Part shown: positions 45,025 through 56,989 of the stretch, piece after piece
Layout: each line of letters opens with the position of its first letter
Position numbering within the stretch: the stretch's first letter is position 1
NCBI GenBank assembly: GCA_035765635.1
Contig: DASTWZ010000044.1
Location: 1 to 64,000 of the forward strand
DNA length: 64,000 bases
Direction: 5' to 3'
Source of the DNA: EW11 sp035765635
Lineage (GTDB): Bacteria > Verrucomicrobiota > Verrucomicrobiia > Opitutales > Opitutaceae
The notes under the pieces: model-generated
Databases searched by the model: none
What the model was told of the DNA's origin: nothing
What the model saw: the letters and a program-made list of their open reading frames with translations, nothing else
Made by a program: the position numbers and the translations under genes

Positions 45025-45633
45025 ATGGCTACCGCGTCAAAACGATCTGCGTTTTCCGCGCCATCGGCGCAGAACGGAAAACTTGGCCGCAAAGGTGAGG
45101 CAAAGATAATCGTCCCGGGAAATCGCGGCGTGAAATTCACCCACGCGTGCACCATCCGGAAACCCGCCAGCGAGCTGTTCGCTTTTTGGAGAAATTTCGA
45201 GAATCTGGCGACCGTATCGAAATTCCCGATACAGATCACGCGTTTGTCCGACACGGAGTCGCACTGGTCGGCAACCGGACCCTTCGGCAAGAATCCCGTC
45301 GAGTGGGACGCGGTGATCATCAACGAGCACCCTGACGAGCTGATCGCGTGGCGAACGAAGGACGGGGCGGACATCGTGCACGCGGGCACGGTGCGTTTTC
45401 AAAAAGCGCCCGGTGAGGAAGGCACGGAGGTTCATGTCACGGTCGAGTATCTGCCGCCGGGCGGGAAGCTCGGCGCCTTGCTCGCAAAGGCCACGGGCGA
45501 GGAGGGAGGCCAGCAGGTCGCGGAGACATTGCGACGTTTCAAGGCGTTGATGGAGGCCGGCGAAATCCCGACGATCGAAGGCCAATCCGTCGGAGAACCC
45601 CAGCGCAGCGCGAAAAAGAAAGGCAAAAAATGA
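45025..45633 (+). CDS. SRPBCC/START-like polyketide cyclase-family protein
   Basis: A 202-residue protein with one SRPBCC (Bet v1-like) helix-grip domain at about residues 30-180. It begins 'NRGVKFTHACTIRKPASELFAFWRNFENLATV', a signature of cyclase/dehydrase-type members. Its middle holds 'WDAVIINEHPDELIAWRT' and its end is a lysine-rich tail. Such proteins bind small hydrophobic ligands. In other bacteria this subtype sits beside glutathione-independent formaldehyde dehydrogenase-like genes. Its stop overlaps the start of the alcohol dehydrogenase by four bases, showing translational coupling. It has no evident link to the flanking pectin genes. Confidence 0.82.
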   Translation: MATASKRSAFSAPSAQNGKLGRKGEAKIIVPGNRGVKFTHACTIRKPASELFAFWRNFENLATVSKFPIQITRLSDTESHWSATGPFGKNPVEWDAVIINEHPDELIAWRTKDGADIVHAGTVRFQKAPGEEGTEVHVTVEYLPPGGKLGALLAKATGEEGGQQVAETLRRFKALMEAGEIPTIEGQSVGEPQRSAKKKGKK

Positions 45634-46790
45634 AAGCGGTCTGTTGGATGGGGAAAAAGCAGATGGAGGTGCAGCGGGTGGACGACCCGAAGATTTTGAA
45701 TCCGCGCGATTGTATCGTGAAGATCACGTCCACGGCGATCTGCGGTTCGGATATTCATCTTTACGATGGGCTCATTCCGACGCTCGAGAAAGGCGACATC
45801 ATGGGCCACGAGTTCATGGGCGAAGTTGTCGAGATCGGACCCCAGGTGAAAAAATTGAAGAAGGGCGACCGCGTGGTCGTGCCGTTCACCATTGCGTGCG
45901 GCGGTTGTTCGCATTGCGCGCGCCAGGAGTGGGCATCCTGTGATAACACCAATCCGAACGCATGGGTCGCGGAAAAACTTCTCGGTTACAGCGTGTCTGG
46001 CCTTTTCGGATATTCGCACATGACGGGTGGATACGCCGGAGGTCAGGCGCAGTATGCGCGCGTGCCGTTCGCCGACGTTGGCCCGATCAAAATCGAGAGC
46101 GATCTGCGCGACGAGCAGGTGTTGTTTCTCTCGGATATTTTTCCAACCGGCTACATGGCGGCGGAAAATTGTGATATCAAACCCGGGCGCAGCGTCATCG
46201 CGGTCTGGGGTTGCGGACCGGTTGGGCAATTTGCCATTCGCAGCGCGCTGCTCCTCGGCGCGGCGAAGGTCATCGCGATCGACAATGTGCCCGAGCGATT
46301 GCAGATGGCGGAGCAGGCCGGTGCGATCACGATCCAGGACGGCGACAATGTGATCGAGGAATTGCGTCATCATACGGGAGGACGCGGACCGGATGGCGCG
46401 ATCGATGCCGTCGGTATGGAGTCGCACGGGTCGGTTTACGACAACGTGAAGCAGGCGCTGAAGCTCGAGCAGGATCGAGCTTACGTGCTACGCCAGGCGA
46501 TGCGCGCGGTGCGCAAGGCAGGCAATCTTTCAATCCCTGGCGTCTACGGCGGCTTCGTCGACAAGGTGCCGATGGGCGCCGTGATGAACAAGGGCATCAC
46601 GATCAAGACCGGCCAGACCCACATGATGCGTTACATGGCGCCGCTGTTGAAATTGATCGAAGACAAACGCATCGATCCATCCTTCGTCGTGACTCATCGC
46701 GTGCCGTTAACAAAAGCGCCGGCAGCCTACGAGATGTTCACCAAGAAAAAAGACGGCTGCATCAAGGTCGTGCTCGACCCGGCCTCCTGA
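45630..46790 (+). CDS. Zinc-dependent alcohol dehydrogenase (formaldehyde dehydrogenase-like)
   Basis: A 386-residue medium-chain dehydrogenase. Catalytic zinc ligands are seen in CGSDIHLYDG and GHEFMGEV. The structural-zinc loop carries four cysteines in CGGCSHCARQEWASC. The cofactor loop is VWGCGPVGQFA (about residues 190-200). The 'GHEFMGEVVEIGPQVKKLKKGDRVVVPFTIACGGC' order and the length match the glutathione-independent formaldehyde dehydrogenase-like branch. It probably oxidises alcohols or aldehydes with NAD(P). It is translationally coupled to the SRPBCC protein (ATGA overlap). Confidence 0.88.
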   Translation: MKAVCWMGKKQMEVQRVDDPKILNPRDCIVKITSTAICGSDIHLYDGLIPTLEKGDIMGHEFMGEVVEIGPQVKKLKKGDRVVVPFTIACGGCSHCARQEWASCDNTNPNAWVAEKLLGYSVSGLFGYSHMTGGYAGGQAQYARVPFADVGPIKIESDLRDEQVLFLSDIFPTGYMAAENCDIKPGRSVIAVWGCGPVGQFAIRSALLLGAAKVIAIDNVPERLQMAEQAGAITIQDGDNVIEELRHHTGGRGPDGAIDAVGMESHGSVYDNVKQALKLEQDRAYVLRQAMRAVRKAGNLSIPGVYGGFVDKVPMGAVMNKGITIKTGQTHMMRYMAPLLKLIEDKRIDPSFVVTHRVPLTKAPAAYEMFTKKKDGCIKVVLDPAS

Positions 46791-46818
46791 AAATCGGAGA
46801 TCGCGCCGGGCCAACTCG

Positions 46819-46924
46819 CCGTCCGGCTTGCAACGGAGCGCCAGTCTCCCGGCTGGCATTTCGAAAAATCCGCCCCGCTTCGCGGGGCACGGGATAAGAA
46901 TGCCGGCGAGGACGCCAGCGCTCC
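46819..46924. repeat. Palindromic repeat fragments (family B-related)
   Basis: It contains GCAACGGAGCGCCAGTCTCC, as in the 24.2 and 24.5 kb repeats, a small GC hairpin (CGCCCCGCTTCGCGGGGCAC at about 46871), and a left arm of the family B palindrome at 46899-46924. The matching right arm is absent, so it is a solo fragment. Confidence 0.65.
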
Positions 46925-47010
46925 GGCAAAAAAACGCGCGGACTGGACGATTTTTACCGCAATTCTTGGGTAGGCTCCGGCGGTAAGACCAATATGCTGT
47001 CTTATACACT

Positions 47011-48594
47011 ATGAGTTTCCCAATCGTTCGTTCATTGAGATGCTGGTTTATGATGCTGGCGACGCTCAGCATGTGCTTGTCCGAATCCGGAGCGGCCGAC
47101 CCGGCGCCGTCGCGCAGGCCCGAGTTGAAACTGGCTCCCGGTACTCTTCGATCGAATGAGGCCACAATTATATGGGATCGCCCTAACGGACTGGATGAGT
47201 CACGAAAATCTGCTCGAGCGCCTCACTACGTGATTTTTTGCGATGGCAAGGCGGTGGGAAAGACGGCGAAGACTCATTTCACTCTAAGAAATCTCGCACC
47301 TTCGACCAAGTACGCCGTGGCCGTCGAAGTCGCGAACGCCTCCGCGGAATCAAGTGCGTCCGCGACCCAGCCATTCGAGATTACGACTGCCGCGAAGGAG
47401 ACGACGCTTTCGATCGACGCGTATGGAGCCAAAGGCGACGGTCAGACATTGAACACCAAGGCGATTCAAGCAGCGATCGACGCCTGTCCCAAGAACGGCG
47501 TCGTGCTTGTGCCACGCGGTTCGTATCTGACCGGAGCTCTTTTTTTGAAAAGCGATATGACGCTTCAGATAGAGGAGGGCGGTTCGCTCGTCGGTTCGAC
47601 CGAGCCCTCCGACTACGAGCCATTTATCAAAAACCGCTTCGAGGGTTGGGAAATGGAAACCTACGCGAGCCTGCTCAACGCCGGCACGCTCGATCACGCA
47701 GGTCCGCCGAACGTGCAAAATCTCAGCATCCGCGGAAAAGGCCGCATCACGGGCGGCGGGCGCGCGCTGGGCGACGCCATGATCAAACGACATGGGATGC
47801 GCTCACGCGGCCGCCTCATTTGCCTCATGAATTGCCGCAATGTGGAACTGCAGGGGCTCATTCTGGAAAACCCGCCCTGCTGGACTTTGCATTACATTTA
47901 TAGCGACAACGTCACCTGCCACGATCTCACGATCCAAAGCACAGTGCTAAATGGCGACGGACTCGATCCTGATTCGTCGACGAATTCGTATATCTTCAAT
48001 TGTTCGTTCGACACGGGTGACGATTGTATAGCGATCAAGTCCGGCAAGAATCCGGAGGGAAACATCATCAACCGCCCAACGGAGCACGTGCGGATCTTCG
48101 ATTGCACGTTCGTCAAAGGTCACGGCATCTCGATCGGCAGCGAAATGTCGGGCGGCGTGCGCGATGTCACCGTCGAAGATTGCGTGGCGGGAAATCTGAT
48201 GCATGGCATGCAGATCAAGGCGACGAAAGATCGGGGAAATGTTGTCGAGGGCGTGGTCGTGCGCGATTGCGAGCTGCAGAAAATCAGCATCCTGACGGAG
48301 CTGAATTATAATAATGATGGCGCGCCGGCGCCCGCGGCGCCGCACTTCAGGAACTTCGTTTTCAGCAATATCGATCTGACCAAGGCCGATCCCGCGAAGC
48401 CGGTGATCATTGTGAACGGCTATTCGGAAGCTGGGCATCGAACGACGAATCTCGCTTTCGAAAACATCACTTTGCCCGCCGGCGCCGTGGTGCGCGTCGA
48501 TCAAGCCGAAGACGTGCGTTTTTCAAACGTCACCACCGTGTCCGGAGAAAAGCCGAAGTATGACGTAACGCGCTCTGAAGATATACAATTTTGA
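47011..48594 (+). CDS. Secreted GH28 polygalacturonase-like hydrolase
   Basis: A 527-residue exported protein. The signal peptide (about residues 1-28) is followed by a fibronectin-III-like module (about 35-125) and a GH28 parallel beta-helix. The catalytic set is intact: GDGLDPDS near residue 315 (NTD position), TGDDCIAIKSG near 338 (the paired Asp), and GHGISIGSEMSGG near 370 (the conserved His). The Arg-Ile-Lys region is MQIKATKDRG. It probably hydrolyses galacturonan or rhamnogalacturonan. It is convergent with a second GH28 gene 49 bases away. Confidence 0.92.
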   Translation: MSFPIVRSLRCWFMMLATLSMCLSESGAADPAPSRRPELKLAPGTLRSNEATIIWDRPNGLDESRKSARAPHYVIFCDGKAVGKTAKTHFTLRNLAPSTKYAVAVEVANASAESSASATQPFEITTAAKETTLSIDAYGAKGDGQTLNTKAIQAAIDACPKNGVVLVPRGSYLTGALFLKSDMTLQIEEGGSLVGSTEPSDYEPFIKNRFEGWEMETYASLLNAGTLDHAGPPNVQNLSIRGKGRITGGGRALGDAMIKRHGMRSRGRLICLMNCRNVELQGLILENPPCWTLHYIYSDNVTCHDLTIQSTVLNGDGLDPDSSTNSYIFNCSFDTGDDCIAIKSGKNPEGNIINRPTEHVRIFDCTFVKGHGISIGSEMSGGVRDVTVEDCVAGNLMHGMQIKATKDRGNVVEGVVVRDCELQKISILTELNYNNDGAPAPAAPHFRNFVFSNIDLTKADPAKPVIIVNGYSEAGHRTTNLAFENITLPAGAVVRVDQAEDVRFSNVTTVSGEKPKYDVTRSEDIQF

Positions 48595-48643
48595 TCGTCG
48601 GCGCGCTGGATGACGCATTTCGGCGCCGCCTCGCCGCTGGATT

Positions 48644-49903
48644 TCACGGCGCTTCGACGTTCTTTCCATTCACCACGATATTTCGAAATACCAGATTCTC
48701 CACGCCGGCGCCACTCACGAGCAGTTTCGGCTTGGCCAGATTCACCGAGAAATTCTCCAGCGTGACATTCCGGATCGTGTCGCCGTCCGCGCCCGCGATC
48801 TCGCCAAAGGCGCGATAGTCGCCGCTCACATTGCGGATGACCACGTCGTCAACCACTCGCGTTGGCGGCGGCTGTCCCTGCAAATCGAAGAACTGGTGCC
48901 ACGGCTTGACCCGCAAGATCTGCCCCTCGCCGGAGAGCTTCACGCCGTCGATCAATATATGTTCATAACGCTGCGGCGTGTCGGCGCGTAGTTTCAGATT
49001 CAGCAGGACGGTGTGGCCGGTGATCTCGACATTTTTCACCGTCACATTTCGCACCAGCGTCGCCTCGCTGCCACAGGTAATGATGCCATTGCCATCCCCA
49101 AATTCACAGTCCTCCACGCGGATGTTTTCTACCGGAGGGCTGTCTTTATCCTTATCGGCAAAGGGGCCGCGCGAACCTTTCAACGCAATGTTGTCATCGT
49201 TCACTGATATCTTGCATTTCCGCACGACGATATTCTGGGAGCTGTCGATATCGATGCCGTCGGAACTCGGCGCGAGAAGCTTGCCGCGGCTTGGCGCTTT
49301 GATGGTCAGGCCTTCGAGCGTCACATCCTGGCAGCGATAAAGGTGCAGGTTCCAGAATCCCGAGTTTTCCAAGGAAATCCCCGCGATGCGCACATCCTTG
49401 CAGCGATCGATGAACATCAGTCGGGGCCGTTCCACCTCCAGATTCGTGCAACGTGGATTTTCTTTCCGCCGCTGCCAAAATGCCGCCCAAAATATCGCGC
49501 CATTGCCATCGAGTCTGCCGTGTCCGGTGATGCGAACACGGTCCATCTGCTGCGCGTTAACGAGCGCCATGCGCCACGGTTCGAAGTGTCCCTCGATGCG
49601 GGTCTCGCGCTTCGGATAATCTTCGATGCGGTTGGAGCCCTGCAGCACGGCGCCGTCCCCGAGAAAGAGTTCGACGCCGCTCTTTAGAAAAATCGCGCCA
49701 CTTAAAAACGTGCCCTGCGGGATTTCCACGACGCCGCCGCCCGCCTTCGCCACATCGTCGATGGCGCGCTGAATAGCTTCTGTGTTGAGGGTCTTTGCAT
49801 CCGCCACCGCGCCAAACTCCGTGATCGTGCGATGGAGCGCCGCAAGCCCGGTGGAAGGAATCAGAAAAGCAGCAAGGGCGAGCAGCAGAAGAGGGCGGAT
49901 CAT
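48644..49903 (-). CDS. Secreted GH28-like protein with altered active site
   Basis: A 419-residue exported protein with signal peptide (MIRPLLLLALAAFLIPSTGLA) and a GH28 parallel beta-helix starting ITEFGAVADAKTLNTEAIQRAID. The first Asp motif is SSDGIDIDS (near residue 215) and the second is VNDDNIALKG (near 235). The histidine motif reads GNGIITCGSEAT (near 272) where GHG is expected, and the RIK region is also not obvious. It may therefore be a subfamily with different chemistry. Its start lies 3 bases after the stop of the hybrid sensor kinase, so the two are almost certainly co-transcribed. Confidence 0.85.
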   Translation of the reverse strand: MIRPLLLLALAAFLIPSTGLAALHRTITEFGAVADAKTLNTEAIQRAIDDVAKAGGGVVEIPQGTFLSGAIFLKSGVELFLGDGAVLQGSNRIEDYPKRETRIEGHFEPWRMALVNAQQMDRVRITGHGRLDGNGAIFWAAFWQRRKENPRCTNLEVERPRLMFIDRCKDVRIAGISLENSGFWNLHLYRCQDVTLEGLTIKAPSRGKLLAPSSDGIDIDSSQNIVVRKCKISVNDDNIALKGSRGPFADKDKDSPPVENIRVEDCEFGDGNGIITCGSEATLVRNVTVKNVEITGHTVLLNLKLRADTPQRYEHILIDGVKLSGEGQILRVKPWHQFFDLQGQPPPTRVVDDVVIRNVSGDYRAFGEIAGADGDTIRNVTLENFSVNLAKPKLLVSGAGVENLVFRNIVVNGKNVEAP

Positions 49904-49906
49904 TTT

Positions 49907-52399
<2,493 letters not shown>

Positions 52400-52565
52400 C
52401 AGATCAGAAGAGCGGGGTCTTCGGTTGGATCAGCGCATCGTTATTGATGGCAGCCCGGTCCGGATCCCTCCGCGGCTGTTCCCCAACTGATCCGTCCACT
52501 CGCCCAGTTTGGCAACTTAGGATTGCGATCGATAACGCACCCCAACGACCAGCGGAAACTGTGCC

Positions 52566-53846
52566 TCAAACCTCGGCAGCGGGCGTCGGTGCAAAGCTGG
52601 TGGGGAGCTGCTCCGAGACAAGCTGGTGAACATTATACATCAGGAGAATCGTCAGCAGCATGATCGAACCCACCACGACTCCGAGAAGCGGATAATGATT
52701 GAGGCGGCCCGTGGCTGGATTTTGCACCACGATCCATCCCGCGACCATCGACGACAGCGCGCCGGCGAACTGCTGAAGCGAGGCGCTGATCGACATGTAA
52801 GCGCCGCGGTCTTCCGGCGCCGGCACGGCCGAAGCCAGCGCGCCCGCCGCGACCATGCGGCCGGATATCGATGCGAAGAGCACGATGCTGATCAAAATCA
52901 CCGCCCAAATCGGAGTCACGCCGAGCCGGGTGTAACCGATCACGACCACGGTGCCCACGAGCGTCGCGACACAGAACGTACGATATTTCCCGACACGATC
53001 GCTGATGCGGCCGATCAACGGGCCCAGAATGAGCGAGGTGCAGCCCGTGACCGCGTAGATCATGGGCAATTCGTCCAACGGGATGCCGAGATTGTTCACG
53101 CTGAACGCCGCGCCGAAGGGCATCAGCATGAAGCCGCCTGTCGCGAGCAACATCGTGGCGCTGAAGCCAGTGATGTAACGCCGCGACGTGGCCGTCTTGA
53201 GCAAATGCTGCAGCGGATTGCGCTTGGTCGGGCTGGTGAGATGCGCGTCGATCGGTTTCAGGCGGAAAAGAATGATGATGCCGACCAGCCCCGCGATCGA
53301 AGCGATCATGATGAACGGCGAGTGCCAGCCGAGTTTCGCCGCGAAATAAATCCCGAGCGGCAGCCCAAGCACCTGACTCGCCGCGAAGGCGGATGTGACG
53401 AACCCCATGACCCGTCCGCGAACCTGCAGCGGAAAAAGGTCCGCCACGATCGCAAAACTAACCGCTCCAATTACGCCACCAAACAGTCCGGTAATGGTCC
53501 GCGCGATGAAGAGCACATGGTAATTGGGCGCGAAGCCGCAGAGCGCGGTGCCGAGAATAAAGCCCACATAAAAGAAGAGCAGCATGCGCTTGCGGTCGAA
53601 ACGGTCTGCGAAGCCGGCCGCGAGCAGACCGGAAATCGCGGCCGCGACCGCGTAGGCCGAAACGACCGCGCCGAATTGTGATGTCGTGATACGGAGCGCT
53701 GGGAGCAGGATCGCGCCCAGCGGCGAAAGTATCATGAAATCCAATACAATCGTGAACTGGAGGAAAGCCAGGATCGCGATGACGAACTTTTCGTAGCCGG
53801 AAAAGACGTGGGCCGTTTTTCCGGCGGCGGGGGACGGTGGGGCCAT
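52566..53846 (-). CDS. MFS transporter (DHA1-like)
   Basis: A 426-residue major-facilitator protein with about 12 membrane helices. The loop-2 motif GFADRFDRKRMLLFF matches the MFS motif A (GxxxDRxGRR). The ARTITGLFGGVIGAVS helix 4 and the VRGRVMGFVTSAFAASQVLG helix 5 are typical of sugar-efflux/drug transporters of the DHA1 type. The substrate is unknown. It begins 20 bases after the D-2-hydroxyacid dehydrogenase stop on the same strand, so the two likely form an operon. Transport of a metabolite linked to that enzyme is plausible. Confidence 0.9.
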   Translation of the reverse strand: MAPPSPAAGKTAHVFSGYEKFVIAILAFLQFTIVLDFMILSPLGAILLPALRITTSQFGAVVSAYAVAAAISGLLAAGFADRFDRKRMLLFFYVGFILGTALCGFAPNYHVLFIARTITGLFGGVIGAVSFAIVADLFPLQVRGRVMGFVTSAFAASQVLGLPLGIYFAAKLGWHSPFIMIASIAGLVGIIILFRLKPIDAHLTSPTKRNPLQHLLKTATSRRYITGFSATMLLATGGFMLMPFGAAFSVNNLGIPLDELPMIYAVTGCTSLILGPLIGRISDRVGKYRTFCVATLVGTVVVIGYTRLGVTPIWAVILISIVLFASISGRMVAAGALASAVPAPEDRGAYMSISASLQQFAGALSSMVAGWIVVQNPATGRLNHYPLLGVVVGSIMLLTILLMYNVHQLVSEQLPTSFAPTPAAEV

Positions 53847-53866
53847 GGGGGGAAAGCGACGCGCGC

Positions 53867-54829
53867 TTACTTCGTCACGTTCGCCTGCGCCAAAGGCTTT
53901 TCGCCGCGGAAGAAACGAACGATATTTTCAACTGCCATCGTGGCCTGACGCTGGACGTTCTCGTGCGTGCGCGAGCCGACATGCGGCGTGATAATGCAAT
54001 TCTTCGCCTTGAGGAGCGGATGGTCGGCCGGAGGTGGTTCTTGATCCATCACGTCCGCCGCGTATCCCGCGAGCTTTCCGCTGGCGAGAGCGGCGACGAG
54101 CGCGGCTGTATCCAGAATTTCACCACGCGCACAATTCACGATGACGGTGTCCGGCCGAAGATTGTTCAGACGTTTGGCGTCGAACATGCCGCGCGTCTCA
54201 TCCGTCAGCTTCGTGTGCAGCGTGATGATGTTCGCCTGCGAAATCAGTTCGTCGATTGTCTTGCAGCGCTTCAATCCAACCGATGCGGCGAAGTCGTCTT
54301 CCCAATAATTTCCATAGCCGACCAGGTTCATGCCGAACGCCTTCGCGCGAAGGGCTACTTCCTTCCCGATTCGGCCCAGGCCGACGATGCCGAGAGTCGA
54401 GCCCATCAGCTCGTGGCCGGTCACGCGTTTCCAAGAACCGGCGTGAACGTAGTTCGAGAGCTCGACGACGCGGCGTTGCAACGCGAGCAGCAAGGCGAAG
54501 GTGTGTTCGGCAACCGTCGTGTGATTCACTCCGGGCGTGAAAAGCACGGGCACGTTCAACTTCGTGGCGTGTTTCACGTCGATCTTGTCCAGACCGATGC
54601 CGTATTTGCTGATGACTTTTAGACGCGGCAGCGCTTTTTCGATGACGCGCGCGGTGATCGCATCGTCGCCGCAGAGCAGACCGTCCAGGCCGCCGACCAG
54701 GCGAAGCATGGTCTCCTCGGAAAGAGGGCCGCGCTCGCGAAGAATTTCGAAGCCGGCGGCTTCGAGCATGGCATGATGCGAGCCAGGCGTGTCTTGGAAG
54801 GACGTCGTCGTAAGCAGAATTCGTGGCAT
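53867..54829 (-). CDS. D-2-hydroxyacid dehydrogenase (phosphoglycerate dehydrogenase-like)
   Basis: A 320-residue NAD-dependent D-2-hydroxyacid dehydrogenase. The cofactor loop is LGIVGLGRIGKEVA (about residues 145-158). The active-site triad has Arg in NCARGEILD, Glu in ADVMDQEPP and His in CIITPHVGSRTHE. It lacks the C-terminal ACT domain of many SerA proteins. Assignment to serine synthesis is therefore not certain, and other 2-hydroxyacid substrates are possible. The start at 54829 is preferred. A longer frame upstream adds 51 unrelated residues. It forms an operon with the MFS gene and shares the promoter region with the divergent TreZ gene. Confidence 0.85.
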   Translation of the reverse strand: MPRILLTTTSFQDTPGSHHAMLEAAGFEILRERGPLSEETMLRLVGGLDGLLCGDDAITARVIEKALPRLKVISKYGIGLDKIDVKHATKLNVPVLFTPGVNHTTVAEHTFALLLALQRRVVELSNYVHAGSWKRVTGHELMGSTLGIVGLGRIGKEVALRAKAFGMNLVGYGNYWEDDFAASVGLKRCKTIDELISQANIITLHTKLTDETRGMFDAKRLNNLRPDTVIVNCARGEILDTAALVAALASGKLAGYAADVMDQEPPPADHPLLKAKNCIITPHVGSRTHENVQRQATMAVENIVRFFRGEKPLAQANVTK

Positions 54830-55003
54830 AAGAGGCGTGTTGGAAAGTAGAGGCTGTGAGAAGTATGAGGAGGCTCGATTCCATGTGGTAATATTGCCGA
54901 GGCAAGCCCCGTGCTTGGCTCCCATGCGAAGAAGGGCAGAGCAACTCCTGCGCAATGCTTTCGCCCGCCGCACCTTCTCCAAGCACGGCGGTCTGTCGCC
55001 GGA

Positions 55004-56989
55004 ATGAGCAGTTCTGCCTCTGGCGCGTCCGATCCGGCCGCGGTCGCCGCGTCATCGTCCTCCGGCCACTCTCGATCGAAGGAAGGAAGCGCGCCTCGGC
55101 GTCGCCTGCCGGTGGGCGCGGAAATTCAACCGGACGGTTCGGTGCACTTCCGCGTTTGGGCGCCCGATTCGACGCAAGCTGCAATCGAAATCCTTGATGG
55201 GAACGACTCCGTGGCGCAGCGGGTAGAGTTGGGCCGCGAGCCGGGAGGATATTTCTCCGGTGCATCGCAAGAAGCGCGGGCCGGAGCGCTCTACAAAATT
55301 CGCCTCGATGCCGGTGTGTTTCCCGATCCCGTGTCGCGCTTTCAGCCGAAAGGGCCGCATGGGCCATCGCAGGTTATCGATCCGAACCTGTTTCGCTGGA
55401 CGGATGGGAACTGGAAGGGGCGCCGGGTCGAGGAGCGCGTGATCTACGAAATGCATCTGGGCACCTTCACCCGCGAGGGCACCTGGCGCGCCGCCATGGC
55501 TCAACTCGAGGAGTTAGGTGAGCTTGGCATCACGGTGATCGAGGTGATGCCGATCGCGGAATTTCCCGGCGAATTCGGTTGGGGCTACGATGGCGTGGAT
55601 ATTTTTGCGCCGTATCATGTTTATGGAGAGACGGAGGACGCGCGCGCTTTCGTCAACCGCGCGCACGAGCTCGGGTTGATGGTCATTCTCGACGTCGTCT
55701 ACAATCACCTCGGTCCGGACGGAAATTATCTGCGGCCGTTCTCGAAGGATTATTTCAGCGAGACGTACGAGTGCGAATGGGGACACGCGCTCAATTTTGA
55801 CGGACCTGGTTCGCAAGGCACGCGGGAGTTTTTTCTCAGCAACGTTCGCCATTGGATCGACGAATATCATTTCGATGGGCTGCGACTGGATGCCACGCAG
55901 CAGATTTTCGATGCGTCCGCTGTGCACATCCTGCAAGACATCGGGAAGGTGGCTCGTGAGGCAGGCGAGGGCCGGCAAATCTATGTGGTGGCGGAAAACG
56001 AAACGCAGGAAGTTCGCCTGGTTCGGCCGTATCAGGAGGGCGGATACGGGCTCGATGCGATTTGGAACGACGATTTTCATCATGCCGCGATGGTCGCGGC
56101 GACCGGCAGGGTCGAGGCCTACTACACCGATTATCGCGGTACCCCGCAGGAATTCGTTTCCGCGTTCAAACACGGCTTCCTCTTTCAGGGTCAGTGGTAC
56201 AATTGGCAGAAAAAACGCCGCGGTTTTCCTGCTTGGACGGTGGAACTGCACCGTTTCGTGACGTTTCTTCAGAACCACGATCAGGTGGCAAATTCGCTGC
56301 GGGGCGCGCGACTGCATCAATTGACGAGCCCTGGGCTTCTGAAGACCTTAACCGCGCTGATGCTGCTCTCGCCCTCGACCCCGATGTTGTTTCAGGGCCA
56401 GGAATTCGCTGCGCGTACGCCGTTTGTTTACTTCGCGGACCACGGTCCGGACTTGAGCAAATTAGTGCGCGAGGGACGGCATCGTTCGCTCTGGCAATTT
56501 CGTTCGATGTCGGCCGACGACAGCCGGAATCTGCTCGCCGAACCATCGAGCCGGCGCGTCTTCGAGAGCTGCAAGTTGGACTTTGGCGAACGAAAGACGC
56601 AGGCCGCGCTGTATCGGCTGCATCGTGATTTGCTGCGAGTTCGTCGCGCAGAAAAGACGATCACCTCGGCCGCATGGATCGACGGCGCTGTTTTGGGTGC
56701 GTCGGCTTTTGTGATCCGTTTTTTCGCCAAAGACGGCGACGACCGTTTGCTGTTGGCCAATCTCGGTCCCGATATTTTCTACAACCCGGCCTCCGAGCCT
56801 CTGCTCGCTCCGCTCGAGGGCGGGGGGTGGGCGACGATATGGTCCAGCGAGTCACCCGACTACGATGGATCCGGCACGCCACACATCGAAACGACTGCGG
56901 GATGGATTCTGCCGGGATTCGCCGCCGTTCTGCTCAAACCCAACGAACATGCCGAACTCACCCGCCCGAGACTTAGTGAGAAGGATTGA
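55004..56989 (+). CDS. treZ: Malto-oligosyltrehalose trehalohydrolase
   Basis: A 661-residue GH13 enzyme that releases trehalose from malto-oligosyltrehalose. It has a low-complexity Ser/Ala-rich N-terminus (about 1-30) and an N-terminal CBM48-like domain (LPVGAEIQPDGSVHFRVWAPDS). The barrel shows GH13 regions: VILDVVYNHLGPDGN, catalytic Asp in GLRLDATQQIFD, acid/base Glu in VVAENETQ, and Asp in FLQNHDQVANS. The FxGxFxWGYDGVDxFAP-type region matches TreZ. The start at 55004 is chosen. A longer frame upstream is unrelated. The partner TreY is not in the window. Its end overlaps the debranching enzyme gene by about 40 bases. Confidence 0.9.
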   Translation: MSSSASGASDPAAVAASSSSGHSRSKEGSAPRRRLPVGAEIQPDGSVHFRVWAPDSTQAAIEILDGNDSVAQRVELGREPGGYFSGASQEARAGALYKIRLDAGVFPDPVSRFQPKGPHGPSQVIDPNLFRWTDGNWKGRRVEERVIYEMHLGTFTREGTWRAAMAQLEELGELGITVIEVMPIAEFPGEFGWGYDGVDIFAPYHVYGETEDARAFVNRAHELGLMVILDVVYNHLGPDGNYLRPFSKDYFSETYECEWGHALNFDGPGSQGTREFFLSNVRHWIDEYHFDGLRLDATQQIFDASAVHILQDIGKVAREAGEGRQIYVVAENETQEVRLVRPYQEGGYGLDAIWNDDFHHAAMVAATGRVEAYYTDYRGTPQEFVSAFKHGFLFQGQWYNWQKKRRGFPAWTVELHRFVTFLQNHDQVANSLRGARLHQLTSPGLLKTLTALMLLSPSTPMLFQGQEFAARTPFVYFADHGPDLSKLVREGRHRSLWQFRSMSADDSRNLLAEPSSRRVFESCKLDFGERKTQAALYRLHRDLLRVRRAEKTITSAAWIDGAVLGASAFVIRFFAKDGDDRLLLANLGPDIFYNPASEPLLAPLEGGGWATIWSSESPDYDGSGTPHIETTAGWILPGFAAVLLKPNEHAELTRPRLSEKD

